Shown here: in pieces, positions 44,435 through 55,624 of the stretch
Layout: each line of letters opens with the position of its first letter
Position numbering within the stretch: the first letter of the stretch is position 1
Source: Kuschelorhynchus macadamiae
Taxonomy: Eukaryota; Arthropoda; Insecta; Coleoptera; Curculionidae
Assembly: GCA_030620095.1 (NCBI GenBank)
Contig: JAUTXW010002103.1
Location: 1,054,001 to 1,118,000 of the forward strand
Reading direction: 5' to 3'
Length of the DNA stretch: 64,000 bases
Program-made: the position numbers and the translations under genes
Notes under the pieces: generated by a model
The model's database searches: none
What the model was told of the DNA's origin: nothing
The model's input: only the letters and a program-made list of their open reading frames with translations

Positions 44435-46497
44435 CACTGCGCAAAACAATTAACGCAACGCCTAAAATTTCGTCTAACTTTGAATGGAAATTTCTCGAGA
44501 ATGATTGATCCGATTTTGATGAAGTTTTTATCGAAATTTAGGTTAATTCCTCGTGAATATTCTTTTGATATTAAAATTCAGTGTTACTTTGTTCTAGGCA
44601 ATAATACAGGGTGAAAAAGAAAGACATGTTTTATTTACCAAAGTTTAAAACACCCTGTAGAATAAATAAGATGGATTCAAGAGATCTAACCAAAAGAATG
44701 TTGTAGCCCAGTATGTTTCCAACAAATCTTTTTTTATTCGCTTCAATAGCACAATTTTTGCCTGAGTTACAGGCCTTATTGAAAAGTACTGCATTCACTG
44801 TGTTTTAAATGAATTTACCAGTTCATGTTTGAATTGATTCTGTTGAAGACGTTGCCCGTTAACAAGAGAACACAACTTATACCAGATTGACTCTTAGAGA
44901 TGAAGGCTGGAGCTATAGCAGGATAGCGGAACGATTGAATGTTCGTAAATCAACTGTACATAGAGTCATCCAGAGACACATGGAGACCGATGATCATTCC
45001 AGACGGATTGGACAAGGTCGACAGCGTGTTACCAGTGAGCGTGAAGACCGGTATCTGCGATTGTCTGCTTTACTACAACGTTTCATGACGGCAAGGTTTC
45101 TGAGGCAGGAAATTCAACATGCGAATGGTCCTCAGGTAAGCACTCAAACAGTGCGGAATCGTTTGAGGGAAGGAAATTTGAGACCACGTGTTCCTGCACG
45201 AGGTCCTGCGTTAACAGCAACACATCGGAGAGCCAGGCTAGAATGGGCTAACGAACGTATGAACTGGGCGGAAGCTGATTGGTCGAGAGTGCTGTGGACA
45301 GATGAATCGAGATTCTGTCTTTTTAATTGCGATAGACGGGTCCGTGTGTATCGTAGACCAAATGAACGCTATGTACAGGGGAATTTTGTTAATACCGTAA
45401 TGTTTGGTGGGGGATCAGTAATGGTTTGGGGAGGGGTATCTTTGAGATATATTGGAGCGGAGTTTTTATTAATGCATGACAACGCTCGTCCCCATACAGC
45501 ACGTGTAGTGCAAAATTACGTTAATAATGTTGGGATCGATGATATGCAATGGCCTGCACGTAGTCCGGACCTGAACCCAATCGAACATGTTTGGGACTTA
45601 TTGGGCAGGAGATTAAGGGCTAATGAAAGACAGCCAAATAACTTGGAAGAGCTGGGTGAGCTACTCATCGATACTTGGAATGGGCTGGATGAGGTACTCA
45701 TACGAAATTTGATATTAAGCATGAATAGAAGGTGCGAAGCAGTCATAAGAAACAGAGGGGGAAATACGAAATATTAGTTCAATAGTTATAAAGTTTATTT
45801 TTGTTCGTTTTAGTTCTTAGTGTTTTGTTTTTTTGACTGTCGTGTTCATATCTTACCTATTAAAACATGTTTTTCTAACTCTCTGTATTATTGACAAAAC
45901 TAAACCGATCCTGGCCCTTGATATCACGAAGAAATTTTCGTATAACTAAACTAAAATGTAGAATAGCGCCATGTTCAAATATCCGGTAACCGATGCGTTC
46001 GTAATTTAAAAAACAGTCTAATTTATTTTTCGTTGCACCCTGTATTATTGACTGAACAAAACTAATATTGAATTTTAGTGATCCAAAAAAAAAATCTTCA
46101 CAACCAAGCTACAAATTACAAACGTCTTCAACAGAATCAATTCAAACATGAACTGGTAAATTCATTTAAAACACAGTAAATGCAGTACTTTTCAATAAGT
46201 CCTGTAACTCAGGCAAAAATTGTGCTATTGAAGCAAATAAAAAAACGATTTGTTGGAAACATACTGGGCTACAACATTCTTTTGGTTAGAAAAAATTCTA
46301 CAGGGTGTTTTAAACTTTGGTAAATAAAACATGTCTTTCTTTTTCACCCTGTATTATTGCCTAGAACAAAGTAACATTGAATTTTAATATCAAAAGAATA
46401 TTCACGAGGAATTAACCTAAATTTCAACCATTCTCGAGAAATTTCCATTCAAGGTTAGACGAAATTTTAGGCGTTGCGTTAATTGTTTTGCGCTGTG
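44435..46497 (+). mobile_element. Tc1-type transposon with about 400-bp terminal inverted repeats
   Basis: TIRs 44435-44851 and 46123-46497 begin CACTGCGCAAAACAATTAAC and CACAGCGCAAAACAATTAAC and are flanked by TA on both sides (44433-44434, 46498-46499), the Tc1/mariner target. The length difference comes from two small deletions in the right TIR. The long TIRs are unusual compared with typical Tc1 ends. Confidence 0.88.
44887..45777 (+). pseudogene. Tc1-like transposase with in-frame deletion
   Basis: 297-codon frame. Helix-turn-helix DNA-binding part LRDEGWSYSRIAERLNVRKS, then VLWTDESRFCLF (first Asp), FLLMHDNARPHTARV (second Asp) and ARSPDLNPIEHVWD (Glu). GGVSLRY is followed directly by IGAEFLLMHDN. 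Full-length relatives have about 35 further residues here, so roughly 105-110 bp are deleted near 45450 without breaking the frame. Upstream, the expected N-terminus (EDVAR) is followed by a TAA before 44887, and no ATG opens the frame. Inactive. Confidence 0.82.
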
Positions 46498-46499
46498 TA

Positions 46500-47880
46500 G
46501 ATGTTGTCAGTGAATTTGTAAAGATGCATACAGAAGTTCTTATAATGAGTCCCTAGTTGTGGAGATTGTCCAGTATTAATTGTAATAAAATCGGCATTGT
46601 TCATGTGGTTATTGATCCAAATGTATATGTTTGTTAGAAAATTAAAGACATATTCACAAACAATCAAACGATGGAGGGTCTTAAAAGAGTTTATAAATTA
46701 TTATGTTATATACGGGGTGTTTTTTAATGGGAATGGAAACAAGTAACAACCAGTAGATTTTTGTAAAATGTATTGTAGTATAGCAAACATTGCTTAAAGT
46801 AAAGTATGTGTTAAATTTGAATGATTTATCTCTAGAAATATACGGGGTCCTTGAAAAAAACACTTTAAAAAATTAATTTTGACACGCTGTATCTCAAAAA
46901 CGAAGGCCTTCCGGACACATGTTTATATAATATTTATGCTCAAAATAAGGCAAAAAACTACGCCCTTCATTTTTAGCCATCAATTAAAAAACTCTCTGTA
47001 TACCTTTGTTATGCTCTTAAGTAAAAGAAATTAGTAACAGCTCCTTTTTTATCTCATACAAATTGAAAGTCTTTATTTCATTAAAAACAAGGTTTATCTA
47101 TGAACACAGATTTTTTTTATATTGATGCTATTATAGATTGTAGGTAATGTAAAAAATACAGGTTATCCTGAACATAATGGTTCGAATGATGTTTTTCCTA
47201 AATATGATAGTTTCTGAGAGAAAACAATCGGAAACAATAATTAATTTTCTCATATTGAAATATCAACATGAACGTATTTGGGGGTTCGGACATCCCCTCC
47301 TCCCCCCGTGAGTTGTTAGATCCTTTTAGATTTTTCATTGTCCCTCTAGTCTGCCCCCCATCCCGCTAGTATGAAAGTGAAGACTTAATAATAATTGTTT
47401 ATTCATTTTATTCGTCTGGCGTTATTTTCGTTAGAGGACAAAGTATTGTTTGTGAATATGTGTCGCAATAACTTAAAAAAAAGTCTCTATTAAATCAAAA
47501 TCAAGTTATTGCGGTAGATTTTTAACATTACAATTTTAATCTCTATTTTTCAATATAATACCTAACAATCCCTTCTAATAACTATTGTGGCATTCCTACC
47601 ATTGTGGCAGTATTATTTTTTTATAATTAACTTATGACTTTTGTTACTAGCTTTATTGTGATTTTTGTTGCCATATTTACTTTTTTTACTATGTTTAATG
47701 TACATATATTTATTTTTTTAGTTAATTTATGTATCGCTTGTTAATTAAATATTGTTCGTTTCGTGAGATGTAGCTTAAGGTTTTTCGATGTTAGTCAGCA
47801 GATTGCAATTTGACTATTATAATAATAATGTATTATATTCCAAAGATCGTTGAATGTTTGAAAATATTTTGACTCTATTT
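46500..47880. other. Intergenic, transposon-like debris
   Basis: Contains TATACGGGGTGTTTTTTAAT near 46710 and GACACGCTGTATCTCAAAAA near 46880, typical of non-autonomous DNA element ends. No ORF of note. Confidence 0.4.
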
Positions 47881-47884
47881 TATT

Positions 47885-48200
47885 CGAAACGTGTCATGTC
47901 ACTTCGAATATCCGTTGCATAGTGTGTTTCAAACAGGATATCGAATACTAATATCTCGTAATATACAGATTGTCCTAAAAGTATTAGTAAAAGCTAATAT
48001 CTTGAGTATTAGAAAAGATAAAAAAATTAAAATTTGGAAGTTGTATATGTGTCCAGTTATATTTTGCTACCCATCTACAGGTTTTATTATCAAAAAATTG
48101 AAAATGCAATCCCTACATTGTCCTGAACCACCAGGATTCGTTGCAAAAAAAGGAATGGTTGCTACTAGTAAAACGAAACAATATTTTTGAATCGAACATT
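47885..48200 (+). repeat. Dispersed repeat related to 51118-51255
   Basis: TATATTTTGCTACCCATCTA ... GGTTTTATTATCAAAAAA ... ACCAGGATTCGTT is an inverted relative of 51118-51255. The 99-residue frame across it is fortuitous. Confidence 0.55.
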
Positions 48201-48309
48201 TAGAATTTTTTTTTTATTATTTTAGCCTTTCCAAAAAAAACATACAATTATGTTACATCAACGAATTTATTTTTATTCAAAACATACAACTTTTAAACAA
48301 AAAAAAATA

Positions 48310-50345
48310 GTGAACCTAGATCACACTGTTTTGAGGTAAAATGAACTATGCCGTTTTGGGAAGTATGGCCAGATAGTACACTTCGGGCATTTATTTGAAC
48401 ATGCTCTTTATTTAGGGGTAGTGATTTAGATGCTGATGTTCGAACTGAAATCATATTTCCAGTATTGTAAGAATCGGATCTTGTAGGACGATAGTCTCGA
48501 ATCGAAACTGTTTTCCATTCACTGGTTGAATGACTGTTTTTATATGTTATTTGAAATCAGGCTTTTGCAAACTTCAAGGATATTTACTACCTGACTGAAT
48601 GGCACAATTTTATAATTAAACATGTGCAGCGCAAGACTTGTAGTCCTTAAAGTCATTCTCCTTTAGCTGCATTATTTTTGTAAGGTCTTTTGGGGCTAAC
48701 CTTTAGAAACAATCGTAGAAGGCATACAGGAGAATAATATTCTGAAAATTGTAACACTCTCTCAATGCAGCTATGGGCTGTGTCTATCTCCTGATTGCAC
48801 GAATGCCCAGGAGTAGAAAACTTCATAATGATGGACTCAATTTGCGGATTGTTTCGAATGAAGAGGGGTATTGCTAACGACATTATTGAGTTTCGGTTTT
48901 GTGGCACGCAGCGGTCACTCCACAGTACCAATGATGTTAATTGAGGATTGTCTATAAAAACTGCTTCTAATATTTTTAGTAAGGCACTTGCTATATCGTT
49001 TCCACTTCGTCCCATGCCAGCCTCTGTCCAAAGGGCACAATATACTTGTTTTGTTTGGGAAAATATAGCTGTAAGGTTATAAACATTTAATTTACTCTTG
49101 TAGTAAAAATTATTGACTTCCGCGTGAGGACACGATCAAACATTTCGAAGGTCAAATACTACGTTGGGAGTAGTACTTTCTCTATCTTTCTTTTTTTTTC
49201 CCTAGCTGCAACTCTTTCTTTGACATGTTTTTCAAACCCATTTTGTTTCTCATCTTCTAAGTCATCTTCCAGACGTTTTATTTTTATTTCTTCACACAAA
49301 TCGCATCTACCTTTTTTAGGAATATGGAAATATAAGTTGTAACAATTACAAAATATATTACGATAAAAAGACTGCTTCACGGGTTGCTTAATTGAGCTTT
49401 CACAAAATTGTGTAAAACTCATACATTTTATTGATGTTCAAACTCTGTTCCAAGTAAAGCCGTTGTGTGTTTTCCCTACAATAATGAGATTCGATTGTTG
49501 GAAACGATTCTATGTGGCTCTTTACAAAATTCACATCTTCTATTGGAATTCTATATTTCATATGTTTCCCTTGGATAGGAGCTTCCGGAATGTTTGAAAC
49601 ATCGGCTTTTTTTAAATGGGCAGTGTATATTGGTGTTTGGCTTATTGCCAATGTGCTTAGATAAAAGGTCTTGCAGACTTGGATGTCTTGATTAGCGATT
49701 TGAAAATAATATTCGTATGAATGCTTCCTTCTACTGTTCTCATTCTTATTTATTCTGTTTCTTCACTATATTTAATGTATGTAAATAAGTGTAAATTTAA
49801 CAAAATTTTTTTAAAGCTACTATCTCTATTAAAAGCTTACCCGAGCCTAAGTTTTTCCATTTCGTTCTGTAGTTCGGAATGTACATTATCTCCTTTAAGC
49901 TTATCTTCCAAATCTTTTGCTGCATTCCTTTTTTGAACTATTTTTTTTTAAAACTTAAAAAATTATGAGCTTAGTTATTCTCATTAATACTAAAATACCA
50001 CCTTATATTTTCCAGAGTTTCATTTTCAGTGTCGGAATCAGCTAAAACTATATCCATAATATCTGCATTCCATTTTTGAACATTTTTCTGTCTAAAATTT
50101 AGAAAAGTATAAAATCGATTCTACTTACTAAAATACCACCTTATATTTTCCAGAGTATCGTTTTCAGAGTCGGAATCAGCTAAATCTTTATCCTTATCTG
50201 CATTCCTCCTTTGAACTATTTTCAGTCTAAAATTCAGAACATTATAAACTCAATTTTCTTATTAAAACTAAAAACGTGCATACTTTATATTTTCCAGAGT
50301 AGTATTGTCACAGTCGGAATCAGCAGAATCATTAACCATAATTTG
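48310..50345 (-). pseudogene. Intron-containing transposase-like gene, broken
   Basis: From ATG near 50338: acidic mini-exons, an exon ending QNEMEKLRLG at a GTAAGC donor (about 49843), an intron of about 100 bases, then HSYEYYFQIANQDIQVCKTF, KSHIESFPTIESHYCRENTQ, a frameshift near 49405-49420, SFYRNIFCNCYNLYF, a zinc-type CDLCE, KEKKRKIEK-like basic stretch, a stop and shift at about 49135-49150, FYYKSKLNVYNLTAIF, then LVLWSDRCVPQNRNSI and TPGHSCNQEIDTAHSCIERV (a D ... QN and H/D/H pattern resembling a nuclease core), and a degraded C-terminus to TVSIRDYRPTRSDSYNTGNM (about 48500). This combination is common in arthropod genomes as multicopy uncharacterised genes, probably transposon-derived. 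The exact superfamily is not established. Confidence 0.7.
49940..50340 (-). repeat. Tandemly duplicated mini-exons with their introns
   Basis: Units of roughly 120-130 bp repeat three times, with a shorter first exon. Each encodes LADSDSENDTLENI-like acidic sequence preceded by VQRRNADKDKD-like residues, followed by a GTGGTA or GTATGC donor and a TTTTAG acceptor after about 50 bases. Duplication therefore copied exon plus intron together. Confidence 0.7.
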
Positions 50346-50900
50346 CAAGTAAAATATTTAAATTGATAATGTTACAAAGAAATTTCGAAAACGTAACCTC
50401 ACTTTCTGTTTGTTTTGGTCTTTAAAAGTAAACGAGTATATTTACTTCAGTACTTTGCAACCTCCAAAAGTATAGAATATATTTAAATGGGTTCTTAAAT
50501 ATATGCAATACTATATCAAAAAATTATTCACAAAACACACTTAAATATTCTTGAATTTGTTCATCAACTCACGCACTGCTCACATGTTTTTAGCACTTGC
50601 CTTCACTAACGAAGTTGTATGTGCGTACTGTTAATAATATTGCCTAAAATTACAAAATTGTATGTGACACTTATGATTTTGTTACTCAAAAGTTATGGGA
50701 ATGTATAGTTGTATGCGGCACATACAATTATGGAACGCTTTTTTTTTACTCTGACACGACTATGTATTTTTGATTGCCTATCCGCGATCGTGGAAGATAC
50801 AGCTCTGTAACTCGTTCAGAGGAAAGTTAGGCACTTACACTATTATAACGCAAAAATGTCACATACAACAGTATAACTCAGGTGACGATATGTTAGGTTT
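50346..50900. other. Upstream region of the transposase-like gene
   Basis: No ORF with recognisable features. It may contain that gene's promoter, but no clear TATA was assigned. Confidence 0.35.
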
Positions 50901-51072
50901 GATACCTTTATATCTAAAAATACTCGAGAAATTTGAGAAAAACCCTACTATAAGAGGCAGTGAATTAGAGAGAGACGAAAAACGCTCTATTAGTGGAGTC
51001 GACGGGAATACATTGCCTCTTATAACTGGGTGTGTTTTAAATTTATTGGGTATCTTTAGAGACAAAGGTATC
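50901..51072. repeat. Imperfect 170-bp palindrome
   Basis: GATACCTTTATATCTAAAAA and its near complement ending GACAAAGGTATC form the outer stem; ATAAGAGGCAGTGA and TGCCTCTTAT the inner one. Because it is palindromic, similar peptides read on both strands. A foldback element or an RNA-level hairpin is possible. Confidence 0.65.
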
Positions 51073-51117
51073 AGACTTTAATCACCAAGAAGAGACTCGT
51101 TTGACGGACATATATAC

Positions 51118-51255
51118 TATGCAGGGTGTTCATAACGAATCCTGGGAGTTCAAGACAATCCCTACAACTTTTGTGTTTACCATTTTTTTGATATAACTCA
51201 TAATAAAACCTGTAAATGGGTGTCAAAATATAACCGGATACCCTGTACCACAAAA
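51118..51255 (-). repeat. Dispersed repeat, inverted relative of 47885-48200
   Basis: Reads, on the minus strand, CGGTTATATTTTGACACCCA then GGTTTTATTATGAGTTATAT and CCAGGATTCGTTATGAACAC. Confidence 0.6.
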
Positions 51256-51639
51256 TCAGCGTTTTTGACTGTTTAACCTTTTTTTTCACTCATTCTGAGA
51301 GTGGTGAGGGGGGGGCTGAAGTTTTGAACTTTTAATGCAATGCAATATCGAATTTTACCTTATTTTGGAGACCTCTAAACGACAATAATTCCTATACAAA
51401 CCGGGGTCAGGGCAGCGGTCTATCTCAAGCCGCTTTCGATTAGTAAGGTATTGAAATAAGAACTATTATTTTTAATTTTATTTCATAGGGTGTTGAAAAT
51501 GACCACCGCTAACTTCTTGGTAATAATAAAGTCTACTTTCAAATTCCTTTCTTACGTTATGTAGTATTTTAGGCGTCGCACTGAATACTGATGTATGTAT
51601 TTTCTTAATTGTAAATTATTGATTTTTGTAAGAAAAACC
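51256..51639. other. Intergenic, nothing recognised
   Basis: No motifs beyond AT-rich filler. TATTTTGGAGACCTCTAAAC near 51360 is unassigned. Confidence 0.35.
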
Positions 51640-52840
51640 CGTTCTTTTAAGTAACTCAAAAGAAAATCGAGTGGAACGAGGTCCGGCGACCGTGCTGGCC
51701 ATTCAACAGCTCGACGTACAAACCGTCGCCTAGGAAATCGAGGAAATTCATTATGAAGATGCTCTGTGGTGGGTCATCCCAACCACCGTCACTGTTATGT
51801 ATCGGTGACTACAAAAAAATCTTTAAAGTTGCTATTGTTAGTAATGGGAACCGTTTAAGCATCGTTTAGACGCCATGCTGTCACCAAAATGGTGAATGAT
51901 TGTAGGATAACTTTGACGTACCTCCTACGCTATTGGAACGGATATTATTACGTTCCGGTATTAGTTTGGGAACGTTAGAAATTAACAAAATTATGTAGTT
52001 ATATTCACCAGTAAGTGACTTCTTGCATCTGTTTTATTTCTCTTTCAACTGTGATTATTATGTTTCCGTTTTCTTCTTTATACAAAGTGAAGTAAACTGT
52101 TGTAGTTAAAAATTCTGTCATATTATGAGGTACTTATAGCCATAATAATATATAAATATTCGCTAAACAATGAACAAATGAAAATTTATTGTCAAAGTAG
52201 AGAATGTAGGACGCATAAATATTAACGTTCGATAATACTTTTTGCTGTTAGCATTGACTCCATTGTAAATTATACTTTAAAGAATAATTTTTGGTGACCA
52301 ATTCCAATTTCTCACTAAGTTATAGTAACGATGTCAGTCGACATAAGTTTTTGCAACTTTAATGCTGATTGGGTCCCTGCTGAAAAACTGCGTCAAAATC
52401 AGTATCGCTGAATTCAATAGTTACAGGTATAACAGCTTCTTCCAACAGTTTGCAAGTATAAGGGTCTGGCAAGGGCTTCATTAATAAAAAAATTACTCAA
52501 ACCTTATTTGCAGTTATTCCAGCCCATACGTGAAATTTCTGATGAGTGTATGAGCCTCCTCAAACGAGTGAGGATTTTCATCACTCCAGTAACGGCAATT
52601 ATCTCTATTGACTGTGCCATTATCCGGTTTGCGTAGACATATTTTGACTTTTAAAGTTGTCCAAAATAAAGTTGAATTCGATGTAGGATTGCATTTAAAA
52701 TTAAAAAGCGGTTGGAGGAAGCTTAAACGCTCAAAATTTTTGAATTGTTGGTACATATGCAACTGCCAAAATTTAAACTGTTTAGCTTTACCAGTATTCG
52801 AGATACCCCATACTAAGATATTTTGGACACCCTGCATGGT
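51640..52840 (-). pseudogene. Mariner-like transposase relic 1
   Basis: Reading leftward: CLRKPDNGTVNRDNCRYWSD with ENPH (first Asp region) in an open frame at 52837-52514, then a shifted HQKFHVWAGIT ... VFQQGPNQH (second Asp lost) at about 52560-52340, about 380 bp without recognisable coding, and finally RRAVEWPARSPDLVPLDF near 51720-51665. The broken order, shifts and missing Asp make it inactive. Confidence 0.7.
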
Positions 52841-52849
52841 GAGTGCCTA

Positions 52850-53435
52850 AAGTTCTTCGTAAATTCTATATGGTTTTAATTTTTTGTTGGTCTATTTTGT
52901 TCATAAAAACATAAGTTGCAGTTTGATATATATTTGAAAAACACATTGAATTTTTAAATTCTCGATTTTATAATATTCAGAAAGCTGAACAATTTAATTG
53001 CAATGGTGAAACTTCAATTACTACAAATATTTTATCAGGTCGAAGTAGGTACAGGTAACCTTATACACCAATCAAGGACCTTGCAATTATATCCTCTTGA
53101 CGCTATATTGAACGATAGTTAGATTAGATCATCGTGTTCGAGTTAGAAATTGGATTTATTATAAAATTATCGCCTTATTCTAAAAAAAATTATTATACAG
53201 GATAACCCAGGATAGAACAAGCAAAAATAATATTAGTTTGTTATATAACATTTTCTCCTAAACTGCTCACAAACTGAGATATTCGTTCCTAAAATAGGGA
53301 TATGGAAAACAAGTTTTCCATAGAATTTTGGTATCGTTTGACGCAACTTCATAATATTTGGGTGATTGATGTAATAGCGTAAGTTACTTAGGGAAATGTT
53401 AAGAGTCAATGGTAGTGGAACGAGAGGGGAGGTCG
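52850..53435. other. Intergenic, nothing recognised
   Basis: No coding or repeat structure noted apart from short AT-rich runs. Confidence 0.35.
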
Positions 53436-53439
53436 AAAA

Positions 53440-55150
53440 GGATCTACTTTTAAATTTCTCTACTACACAATTTTTATCTTATCGGATATTTCATTAAAAA
53501 CATCTTTTTTTTTTGTCGCTCAGATATTTTTAAAGATAAAATGGGCCTGATCAATTTCCAAAAATTGACTCGTTTTCGAGAAAAACGATTTATAAGACAC
53601 TGAATTACCTGAAAATTTGCATTGTCGGTATAGTTCGATGATATCTGATTGACATTGAATGATGACGGACTTTGACAAAAATGCACTTATCAGTAAAGAC
53701 ATAACGTAATTATTGTGCAAAAATTATACAAAATTATTGTTCCAAACACGTATGTATTTTATGGTATTTAGTTGAAAAACCTAAAGGCTGGTTCTACATG
53801 GGCACCTCCAAGTCTTATACATTCTCTTGCCAGCAGAACTGTGGACTACGTTACCCTTAACACTAGCTTTGAATTATTTCTTATTTGTTCGAAGTGGAAG
53901 TTAATTCTAGCCACCAACTCGTCCCTGGTAGCAATCGGGTTAGCATATAATAGTTGTTTTAAATGGCTCCAAAGGTAGGAATCGAGGGCATTAAAATCAT
54001 ATAGTCAAGGGACCTAGAATGGACTGGAATAGCATCGTGCGTAAAGTACCTGTTAACGACGAATATGAAGAGGAGCGTTCCCTAATAATTGAGGTAACTG
54101 TTCCTGTAAAAATTCTTAATAGAACAAGCCATTTGATCTTGGTAATATGAATGGACGTATTAAATTATTTCCAATTATACGTGCTCATACTTTAACCATA
54201 AATTCCTGCCGATGGCGCCCCACAATTGTCGCATGTAGGTTTTCGACACTCCAGATATGCAGGTGATGTGAGTTTATTATTCCTCTTCGAGTAAATCTTT
54301 CTTCATCTGTGTATAAAATAGAATTAATAAAACGATGGTTATTACCGTGTTGCTGAAGAAATTAATGAGCAAATTGCAGACTGGCAGGGAAGTCATTTGG
54401 CGTAAGAGCTTGCACTTTTTGAAGGTGAAAGTATTGGAGCAGTTGTTAATGAAATGTTCTCTGTACTTTGTAGTATTGTACTGGGCTCCGAGATTTCTAA
54501 AGCTAACGGACGGATCCTTTTCTATAGCATTTAAGGTTTTCCTCCAGGTCAACGTACGTAAGAGTCAAGGTACGAGCAGTTATCCGATTGCCGCAGTTAG
54601 CCTTATTGGGTATAAAAGTACCTAAAACACGCTGTCGTTCCGACCTTTCAAATTACTTAATTGAGACAAAATTCTCACCAGTTTCTTTTAACCGTCGATC
54701 TATCCGTTCGAAAGTCTTTCTATCGGAATCATATAACCGTCTGGCTTCCAAAGTATTTCAGGAAGCGAGTCCATACATCAAATGCATGCCCGCTAACTCG
54801 TTAAATGTGTATTCCATTACAGGATTTTATTCCACAAAATGTTGTTAGTCTATGATATAACTAGATGTTAGTATTAAAACGTTAATCAATTAAAATGTCA
54901 CTGATCAGATATTACCGACAATGCAGATTTTCGGGTAAATCAATTTAACTACCAGGAACGAGTTGGTGGCTCCAATTAACGTACACTGCGAACAAATCTA
55001 ACAAATAACATAAAATACATACATAATTTTATATAATTTTTGAATAATAATTACGCTTTATCTTGAATATGATGCATTTTTTAAGGAGGACCTTTTATCT
55101 TTAAAAAGCAGTGCAGATAAAAATTGTGTAGTAAAGAATTTTAAAAATAG
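53440..55150 (-). mobile_element. Mariner-like element with long inverted ends, relic 2
   Basis: Inverted repeats at about 53440-53740 and 54890-55150 (for example CTTTAAAAATATCTGAGCGA against CTTTAAAAAGCAGTGCAG, and GATAAAAATTGTGTAGTA on both) enclose the transposase relic. Both ends have indels. The target duplication is not resolved. Confidence 0.6.
53780..54850 (-). pseudogene. Mariner-like transposase relic 2
   Basis: From the right: MEYTFNELAGMHLMYGLAS, then LEARRLYDSDRKTFERIDRR and LKETGENFVS (mariner N-terminal helix-turn-helix pattern), then SVSFRNLGAQYNTTKY in the frame at 54552-54277, and degraded catalytic remnants near 54000-54060 (RSLDYMILMP in place of RSPDLxPLDF). Multiple stops. 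Confidence 0.65.
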
Positions 55151-55159
55151 TTTCTTCTC

Positions 55160-55480
55160 GACTGTCTATGGAAAATTACAAAAAATGGAAATTATAGCAG
55201 ATGTGAATTATTTTCCAGGGAGGTAACAAACAATGATTTCCATAAGACTTCCTCCATCAACAAAATCCTGAAACTGCCTTAAATCAGCCGTTACTCTGAA
55301 TATGTTCTGTTTTTTCTACTAAATAGTAAATATTAACGCAAAAAATGCACTAGTGATGCACTGGTAAAACTGTCAATAGGTCATCTCTGTATGATTATCA
55401 TTCATTATTTGCTAGCTTTGGGACTATAAGAAAGAATTTCTTGGACATAGTTTAAGTATACTTTTAATCTATCTTTTCTA
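55160..55480. repeat. Direct repeat flanking the Penelope element, left copy
   Basis: GAAAATTACAAAAAATGGAA, TGAATTATTTTCCAGGGAGG and AACTGCCTTAAATCAGC recur at 57580-57960 in the same orientation. Confidence 0.65.
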
Positions 55481-55520
55481 GATCAAAATACAAGAATTCT
55501 AACCACACTACACCACAACT

Positions 55521-55573
55521 TGTTACGTTCTGGAACGCGTTTCGCTATCCAAGTAAGCATCATCAGCAGATGA
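55521..55573 (-). ncRNA. Candidate hammerhead ribozyme core in the Penelope terminus
   Basis: On the minus strand CTGATGA (55566-55560) is followed by a short stem-loop (GCT/AGC) and GAAAC (55543-55539), then ACGCGTTCCAGAACGTA, which can form a small stem III ending in a GUA cleavage triplet. Penelope-like elements are known to carry hammerhead motifs in this position. Stem I is not obvious here, so activity is uncertain. The inverted copy near 57100 lacks exactly this core. Confidence 0.45.
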
Positions 55574-55624
55574 TATAAACTAAAGTAACTCATCCTAACC
55601 GAGACTATTTATAGGTAAATGTGG

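Noticed and set aside
47891..48190. 99-residue plus-strand frame
   Set aside because: It lies across a dispersed non-coding repeat that recurs inverted at 51118-51255.
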